NCBI RefSeq assembly: GCF_002775205.1
Contig: NC_036454.1
Coordinates: 1,588,382 to 1,652,381, forward strand
DNA: 64,000 nucleotides
Reading direction: 5' to 3'
From: Xiphophorus maculatus
Taxonomy: Eukaryota; Chordata; Actinopteri; Cyprinodontiformes; Poeciliidae
Part shown: piece after piece, positions 42,743-52,898 of the stretch
Layout of the letters: each line of letters begins with the position of its first letter
How positions within the stretch are numbered: position 1 is the stretch's first letter
Made by a program: the position numbers and the translations under genes
Notes under the pieces: generated by a model
Told to the model about the DNA's origin: nothing
What the model saw: only the letters and a program-made list of their open reading frames with translations
The model's database searches: none

Positions 42743-43172
42743 AGGCTGTGTGTGTGTGTGAGCCAGCTGTTCTCCATCTGAGGAAGAGGAGGAGGAAGTC
42801 CAGCTCATCTGATCTCTGTCCAGACTGCTGGCTTGTGTCTGGTGACTCTGCCAACGGCGACCTTTGACCCTGATTCTGATCAGGACCTTCATGGACAGAA
42901 TCCGCCGAGGCGTTGAGGGATCCGTTAGGATCTGCTCTTGGTTTATAATATAAAATTATAACATTTCAAGAGTTTTTTAACTTCTGATTGTTTTGTTTCA
43001 CTTTGTCTCGTTTATGATCATCAAGACGGCCATCATAAATAAAATATTTAATATAAACACAGAGCTATACGTTTTATGGGTCATTTTAATCGACCTTTAT
43101 TCCTGAAAGGTCCTTTTCATCAGTCGGAAGCAGGTGTTCTGCACCAGATGTTGGCTGCAGTGTTCCTCCCCG
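42352..43172. other. intergenic, kazald to ciz1
   Basis: No gene seen. Contains a CA run (42,711-42,741) followed closely by a TG run (42,749-42,760), which together could pair as a hairpin. Confidence 0.7.
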
Positions 43173-43186
43173 CCGCCAGGTGGCGC
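43173..43186 (+). promoter_or_regulatory. CTCF-like site near the presumed ciz1 start
   Basis: CCGCCAGGTGGCGC fits the CTCF core consensus at every position. It lies just before a candidate first-exon donor (GGAG/GTGAGT at 43253), so it may mark the ciz1 promoter or a boundary. Confidence 0.5.
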
Positions 43187-43817
43187 CAGAGCCGTTCACG
43201 GAGAGCCAGATGCAGTCTGCTTATCTTTAGCAGAGTTAGCTTGGAGGACGGAGGTGAGTTCAGTGAAGTGATAAAAAAAATGCTAAAGTTTTGATTCACA
43301 TTAATGACGCTGCGGTAACGGATGGAAGCACGAGAATAAAACCATCCGCCTGAGTTTGTTCAAATATGAGTTTTTATCCTGTTTTTTGTGTGTTTTTTTT
43401 TTTTTTTTAGCTCCGATAGCTTCCAGGTCTCTGTTTAAAATCCAACCATTTTAGATTTATTTGCTTTTTTAACTGGTCGTTTCTGTAGGTATTGTGATGG
43501 TTATTAGTTGGTAGTAAATGTTAATTTGTTCCCGGTAATTCGGCCTGGCTGTGAGGACAAAAACATGTTTCTAACTTTCTATAAAGTTGTCAAATCTCTT
43601 TATAGAAAGAATTGACATCTTTGAGAGAAAGTTGTTCTCAATCAGAGCTGATTGAGAGAACAACTCCAAGATTTTCTGCAGTGGTTGGTTTAAACCCATA
43701 AATCTGTTCAATCAGTTTATTTCTAGTTAAAATGTAATGAATGAGTCTGCTGGAAGCTGATGGTTTAATGAGAATAAAAGTCTTTATTCTTTGGAGGAGC
43801 AGAGGTCAGAGGTCATC
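43187..43817 (+). other. presumed ciz1 5' region
   Basis: A donor-like GGAG/GTGAGTT at 43252/43253 suggests an untranslated first exon ending at 43252. I see no glutamine-rich coding sequence like the N-terminus of mammalian CIZ1. Imperfect hairpin GTTGTTCTCAATCAG...CTGATTGAGAG near 43,632. Confidence 0.4.
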
Positions 43818-43846
43818 ATGGTCAGACAAACCAGGAGGACGGACAG
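43818..43846 (+). CDS. ciz1: ciz1 candidate first coding exon
   Basis: ATG at 43818, codes MVRQTRRTD, donor ACAG/GTGAGA, phase 2 out. The frame is open upstream to about 43,755, so the exon start and initiation codon are tentative. Confidence 0.4.
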
Positions 43847-46800
43847 GTGAGAGAATCTGGATCTGCTCCATTAAGTTGCTCCTGTTTGAACTCTGACCTC
43901 TGTCTATTCTGCCCTCCTCCAGGTGTTTCCTTCCTGCAGCGGGAGGCGGCGTATCGAAGGTTCGATTCCCTGCAGGTCCTCCAGCTCAGCAGGTGTGTAA
44001 ATCAAACTTACTCTCCTCCTGCTGAGCCGCCTCACCTCCTGAACCCGCGGCTCCTGTTCTGCAGGCACCAGGAAGCTGCGACGCTCGGCCCCACAGCAGT
44101 GCTGCCGCGAGGGAGAAGAGAGCAGCCGATGGGTGGAGCCAGGGAGGTCAGGGGTCGGATGGAGGTACAGGAGAGGTTCAGCTGAAGAGAGCACGACAGA
44201 ATGGGTCAGTTTGGTTCTGGATGAGGCACGAAGAGAGAAAAGCTCATCATTCTGAACCTTCAGCCGTTGAAGGTTTATTCACAGTTTGGACTGTAAAATT
44301 TCCTTCAACAGTCAGAATCAAAGTTTTGTTTCCTGCAGTACTGAGGAGGCTGCAGCTCTGGCCAATAGGAACAAAGCCCCCGGGTCATGTGACCCAGGAG
44401 GAGGTGAGTGACTGCAGCAATAATCAGAGATTCATGTAGCTTCAGGATTCACTGATGCTGTTTCTGTTCTTCAGATGGTTCTGGTTCTGACCAGCAGGGG
44501 GCAGCAGAGGACAGCCGAGCAGCTCAGGTGAGGATGTAAGATCCTTTAGACATGTTGTTAGCATATTACTGTCATGTTGTTAGCATATAACTGTCATGTT
44601 GTTAGCATATTACTGCCATGTTGTTAGCATATTACTGTCATGTTAGCATATTACTGTCATGTTGTTAGCATATTACTGTCATGTTGTTAGCATATTAGTG
44701 ACAAGTTTTTAGCATATTACTGTCATGTTGTTAGCATATTAGTGTCATGTTGTTAGCATATGACTGTCATGTTGTTAGCATATGACTGTCATGTTGTTAG
44801 CATATGACTGTCATGTTGTTAGCATATTAGTGACATGTTGTTAGCATATTAGTGTCATGTTGTTAGCATATTACTGTCATGTTGTTAGCATATGACTGTC
44901 ATGTTGTTAGCATATTAGTGTCATGTTGTTAGCATATTAGTGTCATGTTGTTAGCATATGACTGTCATGTTGTTAGCATATTAGTGACATGTTGTTAGCA
45001 TATTACTGTCATGTTGTTAGCATATTAGTGTCCTGTTGTTATCATATTACTGTCATGTTGTTAGCATATTAGTGTCATGTTGTTAGCATATTAGTGACAT
45101 GTTGTTAGCATATTACTGTCATGTTGTTAGCATATTAGTGTCCTGTTGTTAGCATATGACTGTCATGTTGTTAGCATATTAGTGTCCTGTTGTTAGCATA
45201 TTACTGTCATGTTGTTAGCATATTAGTGTCATGTTGTTAGCATATGACTGTCATGTTGTTAGCATATTAGTGTCATGTTGTTAGCATATTAGTGTCATGT
45301 TGTTAGCATATGACTGTCATGTTGTTAGCATATTAGTGACATGTTGTTAGCATATTAGTGTCATGTTGTTAGCATATTACTGTCATGTTGTTAGCATATG
45401 ACTGTCATGTTGTTAGCATATTAGGGTCATGTTGTTAGCATATTAGTGTCATGTTGTTAGCATATGACTGTCATGTTGTTAGCATATTAGTGACATGTTG
45501 TTAGCATATTACTGTCATGTTGTTAGCATATTAGTGTCCTGTTGTTATCATATTACTGTCATGTTGTTAGCATATTAGTGTCATGTTGTTAGCATATTAC
45601 TGTCATGTTGTTAGCATATGACTGTCATGTTGTTAGCATATGACTGTCATGTTGTTAGCATATTAGTGACATGTTGTTAGCATATTACTGTCATGTTATT
45701 AGCATATTAGTGTCCTGTTGTTAGCATATGACTGTCATGTTGTTAGCATATTAGTGTCATGTTGTTAGCATATTACTGTCATGTTGTTAGCATATTACTG
45801 TCATGTTGTTATCATATTACTGTCATGTTGTTAGCATATTAGTGTCATGTTGTTAGCATATTACTGTCATGTTGTTAGCATATGACTGTCATGTTGTTAG
45901 CATATGACTGTCATGTTGTTAGCATATTAGTGACATGTTGTTAGCATATTACTGTCATGTTATTAGCATATTAGTGTCCTGTTGTTAGCATATGACTGTC
46001 ATGTTGTTAGCATATTAGTGTCATGTTGTTAGCATATTACTGTCATGTTGTTAGCATATGACTGTCATGTTGTTAGCATATTAGTGTCATGTTGTTAGCA
46101 TATTAGTGTCATGTTGTTAGCATATTACTGTCATGTTGTTAGCATATGACTGTCATGTTGTTAGCATATTAGTGTCATGTTGTTAGCATATTAGTGTCAT
46201 GTTGTTAGCATATGACTGTCATGTTGTTAGCATATGACTGTCATGTTGTTAGCATATGACTGTCATGTTGTTAGCATATGACTGTCATGTTGTTAGCATA
46301 TTAGTGTCCTGTTGTTAGCATATTACTGTCATGTTGTTAGCATATGACTGTCATGTTGTTAGCCTATGACTGTCATGTTGTTAGCATATTACTGTCATGT
46401 TGTTAGCATATGACTGTCATGTTGTTAGCATATGACTGTCATGTTGTTAGCATATTAGTGACATGTTGTTAGCATATTACTGTCATGTTATTAGCATATT
46501 AGTGTCCTGTTGTTAGCATATGACTGTCATGTTGTTAGCATATTAGTGTCATGTTGTTAGCATATTACTGTCATGTTGTTAGCATATTACTGTCATGTTG
46601 TTAGCATATTAGTGTCATGTTGTTAGCATATTACTGTCATGTTGTTAGCATATGACTGTCATGTTGTTAGCATATGACTGTCATGTTGTTAGCATATTAG
46701 TGACATGTTGTTAGCATATTACTGTCATGTTATTAGCATATTAGTGTCCTGTTATTAGCATATGACTGTCATGTTGTTAGCATATTAGTGTCATGTTGTT

Positions 46801-49800
46801 AGCATATTACTGTCATGTTGTTAGCATATGACTGTCATGTTGTTAGCATATTAGTGTCATTTGGTTAGCATATGACTGTCATGTTGTTAGCATATCAGTG
46901 TCATGTTGTTAGCATATTACTGTCATGTTGTTAGCATATTACTGTCATGTTGTTAGCATATTACTGTCATGTTGTTAGCATATTACTGTCATGTTAGCAT
47001 ATTAGTGACAAGTTTTTAGCATATTACTGTCATGTTGTTAGCATATTAGTGTCATGTTGTTAGCATATGACTGTCATGTTGTTAGCATATGACTGTCATG
47101 TTGTTAGCATATTAGTGTCATGTTGTTAGCATATGACTGTCATGTTGTTAGCATATGACTGTCATGTTGTTAGCATATTAGTGACATGTTGTTAGCATAT
47201 TACTGTCATGTTGTTAGCATATTAGTGTCATGTTGTTAGCATATGACTGTCATGTTGTTAGCATATGACTGTCATGTTGTTAGCATATTAGTGACATGTT
47301 GTTAGCATATTAGTGTCCTGTTGTTAGCATATTACTGTCATGTTGTTAGCATATTAGTGTCATGTTGTTAGCATATGACTGTCATGTTGTTAGCATATTA
47401 GTGTCCTGTTGTTAGCATATGACTGTCATGTTGTTAGCATATTAGTGTCCTGTTGTTAGCATATTACTGTCATGTTGTTAGCATATTAGTGTCATGTTGT
47501 TAGCATATGACTGTCATGTTGTTAGCATATGACTGTCATGTTGTTAGCATATGACTGTCATGTTGTTAGCATATTAGTGACATGTTGTTAGCATATTACT
47601 GTCATGTTGTTAGCATATTAGTGTCCTGTTGTTAGCATATTACTGTCATGTTGTTAGCATATGACTGTCATGTTGTTAGCATATGACTGTCATGTTGTTA
47701 GCATATTAGTGACATGTTGTTAGCATATTACTGTCATGTTGTTAGCATATTAGTGTCCTGTTGTTAGCATATGACTGTCATGTTGTTAGCATATTAGTGT
47801 CCTGTTGTTAGCATATTACTGTCATGTTGTTAGCATATTAGTGTCATGTTGTTAGCATATGACTGTCATGTTGTTAGCATATTAGTGTCCTGTTGTTAGC
47901 ATATGACTGTCATGTTGTTAGCATATTAGTGTCATGTTGTTAGCATATTAGTGTCATGTTGTTAGCATATAACTGTCATGTTGTTAGCATATGACTGTCA
48001 TGTTGTTAGCATATGACTGTCATGTTGTTAGCATATGACTGTCATGTTGCTAGCATATTAGTGTCCTGTTGTTAGCATATTACTGTCATGTTGTTAGCAT
48101 ATGACTGTCATGTTGTTAGCATATTAGTGTCATGTTGTTAGCATATTAGTGTCATGTTGTTAGCATATGACTGTCATGTTGTTAGCATATGACTGTCATG
48201 TTGTTAGCATATGACTGTCATGTTGTTAGCATATGACTGTCATGTTGTTAGCATATTAGTGTCCTGTTGTTAGCATATTACTGTCATGTTGTTAGCATAT
48301 GACTGTCATGTTGTTAGCCTATGACTGTCATGTTGTTAGCATATTAGTGTCATGTTGTTAGCATATTACTGTCATGTTGTTAGCATATTACTGTCATGTT
48401 GTTAGCATATTAGTGTCATGTTGTTAGCATATTACTGTCATGTTGTTAGCATATTAGTGTCATGTTGTTAGCATATTACTGTCATGTTGTTAGCATATTA
48501 GTGTCATGTTGTTAGCATATTGCTGACATGTTGTTAGCATATTAGTGTCATGTTGTTAGCATATGACTGTCATGTTGTTAGCATATGACTGTCATGTTGT
48601 TAGCATATTAGTGTCATGTTGTTAGCATATGACTGTCATGTTGTTAGCATATGACTGTCATGTTGTTAGCATATTAGTGACATGTTGTTAGCATATTACT
48701 GTCATGTTGTTAGCATATTAGTGTCATGTTGTTAGCATATGACTGTCATGTTGTTAGCATATGACTGTCATGTTGTTAGCATATTAGTGACATGTTGTTA
48801 GCATATTAGTGTCCTGTTAGCATATTACTGTCATGTTGTTAGCATATTAGTGTCATGTTGTTAGCATATGACTGTCATGTTGTTAGCATATTAGTGTCCT
48901 GTTGTTAGCATATGACTGTCATGTTGTTAGCATATTAGTGTCCTGTTGTTAGCATATTACTGTCATGTTGTTAGCATATTAGTGTCATGTTGTTAGCATA
49001 TGACTGTCATGTTGTTAGCATATGACTGTCATGTTGTTAGCATATTAGTGACATGTTGTTAGCATATTACTGTCATGTTGTTAGCATATTAGTGTCCTGT
49101 TGTTAGCATATTACTGTCATGTTGTTAGCATATGACTGTCATGTTGTTAGCATATGACTGTCATGTTGTTAGCATATTAGTGACATGTTGTTAGCATATT
49201 ACTGTCATGTTGTTAGCATATTAGTGTCCTGTTGTTAGCATATGACTGTCATGTTGTTAGCATATTAGTGTCCTATTGTTAGCATATTACTGTCATGTTG
49301 TTAGCATATTAGTGTCATGTTGTTAGCATATGACTGTCATGTTGTTAGCATATTAGTGTCCTGTTGTTAGCATATGACTGTCATGTTGTTAGCATATTAG
49401 TGTCATGTTGTTAGCATATTAGTGTCATGTTGTTAGCATATAACTGTCATGTTGTTAGCATATGACTGTCATGTTGTTAGCATATGACTGTCATGTTGTT
49501 AGCATATGACTGTCATGTTGTTAGCATATGACTGTCATGTTGCTAGCATATTAGTGTCCTGTTGTTAGCATATTACTGTCATGTTGTTAGCATATGACTG
49601 TCATGTTGTTAGCATATTAGTGTCAGGTTGTTAGCATATTAGTGTCATGTTGTTAGCATATGACTGTCATGTTGTTAGCATATGACTGTCATGTTGTTAG
49701 CATATGACTGTCATGTTGTTAGCATATGACTGTCATGTTGTTAGCATATGACTGTCATGTTGTTAGCATATTAGTGTCCTGTTGTTAGCATATTACTGTC

Positions 49801-52800
49801 ATGTTGTTAGCATATGACTGTCATGTTGTTAGCCTATGACTGTCATGTTGTTAGCATATTAGTGTCATGTTGTTAGCATATTACTGTCATGTTGTTAGCA
49901 TATTACTGTCATGTTGTTAGCATATTAGTGTCATGTTGTTAGCATATTACTGTCATGTTGTTAGCATATTAGTGTCATGTTGTTAGCATATTACTGTCAT
50001 GTTGTTAGCATATTAGTGTCATGTTGTTAGCATATTGCTGACATGTTGTTAGCATATGACTGTCATGTTCTTAGCATATTGCTGACATGTTGTTAGCATA
50101 TTACTGTCATGTTGTTAGCATATTAGTGTCATGTTGTTAGCATATTGCTGACATGTTGTTAGCATATGACTGTCATGTTGTTAGCATATTAGTGTCCTGT
50201 TGTTAGCATATTACTGTCATGTTGTTAGCATATGACTGTCATGTTGTTAGCATATGACTGTCATGTTGTTAGCATATTAGTGACATGTTGTTAGCATATT
50301 ACTGTCATGTTGTTAGCATATTAGTGTCCTGTTGTTAGCATATTACTGTCATGTTGTTAGCATATGACTGTCATGTTGTTAGCATATTAGTGTCATGTTG
50401 TTAGCATATTAGTGACATGTTGTTAGCATATTACTGTCATGTTGTTAGCATATTAGTGTCCTGTTGTTAGCATATGACTGTCATGTTGTTAGCATATGAC
50501 TGTCATGTTGTTAGCATATTAGTGTCCTGTTGTTAGCATATTACTGTCATGTTGTTAGCATATTAGTGTCATGTTGTTAGCATATGACTGTCATGTTGTT
50601 AGCATATGACTGTCATGTTGTTAGCATATGACTGTCATGTTGTTAGCATATTAGTGACATGTTGTTAGCATATTACTGTTATGTTGTTAGCATATTAGTG
50701 TCCTGTTGTTAGCATATTACTGTCATGTTGTTAGCATATGACTGTCATGTTGTTAGCATATTAGTGACATGTTGTTAGCATATTACTGTCATGTTGTTAG
50801 CATATTAGTGTCCTGTTGTTAGCATATGACTGTCATGTTGTTAGCATATTAGTGTCCTGTTGTTAGCATATTACTGTCATGTTGTTAGCATATTAGTGTC
50901 ATGTTGTTAGCATATGACTGTCATGTTGTTAGCATATTAGTGTCCTGTTGTTAGCATATTACTGTCATGTTGTTAGCATATGACTGTCATGTTGTTAGCA
51001 TATTAGTGTCATGTTGTTAGCATATTAGTGTCATGTTGTTAGCATATGACTGTCATGTTGTTAGCATATTAGTGTCCTGTTGTTAGCATATTACTGTCAT
51101 GTTGTTAGCATATTAGTGTCATGTTGTTAGCATATGACTGTCATGTTGTTAGCATATTAGTGTCCTGTTGTTAGCATATTACTGTCATGTTGTTAGCATA
51201 TGACTGTCATGTTGTTAGCATATTAGTGTCATGTTGTTAGCATATTAGTGTCATGTTGTTAGCATATGACTGTCATGTTGTTAGCATATGACTGTCATGT
51301 TGTTAGCATATGACTGTCATGTTGTTAGCATATTAGTGTCCTGTTGTTAGCATATTACTGTCATGTTGTTAGCATATGACTGTCATGTTGTTAGCCTATG
51401 ACTGTCATGTTGTTAGCATATTAGTGTCATGTTGTTAGCATATTACTGTCATGTTGTTAGCATATTAGTGTCATGTTGTTAGCATATTACTGTCATGTTG
51501 TTAGCATATTAGTGTCATGTTGTTAGCATATTACTGTCATGTTGTTAGCATATTAGTGTCATGTTGTTAGCATATTGCTGACATGTTGTTAGCATATGAC
51601 TGTCATGTTGTTAGCATATTGCTGACATGTTGTTAGCATATGACTGTCATGTTGTTAGCATATTGCTGACATGTTGTTAGCATATTACTGTCATGTTGTT
51701 AGCATATTAGTGTCATGTTGTTAGCATATTGCTGACATGTTGTTAGCATATGACTGTCATGTTGTTAGCATATTGCTGACATGTTGTTAGCATATGACTG
51801 TCATGTTGTTAGCATATTGCTGACATGTTGTTAGCATATGACTGTCATGTTGTTAGCATATTGCTGACATGTTGTTAGCATATTACTGTCATGTTGTTAG
51901 CATATTAGTGTCATGTTGTTAGCATATTGCTGACATGTTGTTAGCATATGACTGTCATGTTGTTGTCAAATATTAGTGACGTGTTGTTAGCATGTTAGTG
52001 ACGTGTTTTTTAAACGTTGCAGCTGCAGAGCGTGGCCTCCCTGAAGGTCACCATCCAGCAGAGCAGCGACAGCCGAGAGTTCGGTCCGGCTGACAGGAAC
52101 TCCACTGCTCTCCACTGTCATGTCTGTAACGTCACCTGTCGCTCCCCGCAGGTGAGAAACACACCTCTCCTTCCTCCACGCTGCTCCTTCAAAATAATGG
52201 AGCTGTGAAGAAAAACCCAGAGTGCCGTTTAAAGTGGAAGCCATGTTGGCTTCATGCTTTAAGGTGTCGGCCATATTGGTAGGGGCAAGTTCATGCAACA
52301 TATGATGTTTTAGAAAACTGAAGTTTTCTGAATGACAATGAACATAAAAGTTAGTTAGACAATAACAAATGTTCATTTCAGTTCTAATAATAGCAATCAT
52401 TGAGATGAATGTTAAGATGTAGTTTATTATTAGGTTATTACTGATAATAAACTACAAAATTAGAAACATCCCATAATTCTGTGTACAATGAGCCAGTTAA
52501 GCTAAATGTTTGCAGAAGCTGTGTGTGTGTCGTCCAGGTGTTTCAGGAGCACATGTCACGGCGAGAACACCTGAGAAAGCTGCAGGACATCACACAGAGC
52601 ATCCAGCTCAACGCCGGGCCCCTGCTGGACAGGTGCGGTCTCGCAGGGTTTACTGAGGCTTTAATGTCCAGAACCTGCAGTAACAGTGTCTGCTTGCAGG
52701 GGGCGCCGGCCACAGGCGCAGCGCTGGTGTGACACCTGCCAGGTCCATTTCAGAGGTGACATCATCGTCCACAGACGGACGGAGCAACACAAGGTGAGAG

Positions 52801-52855
52801 CAGGAAGTCAGAGCGAGCTGCAGGAAGGAGGCTCCCTCACCGGGGTGTGTGTGTG

Positions 52856-52898
<43 letters not shown>

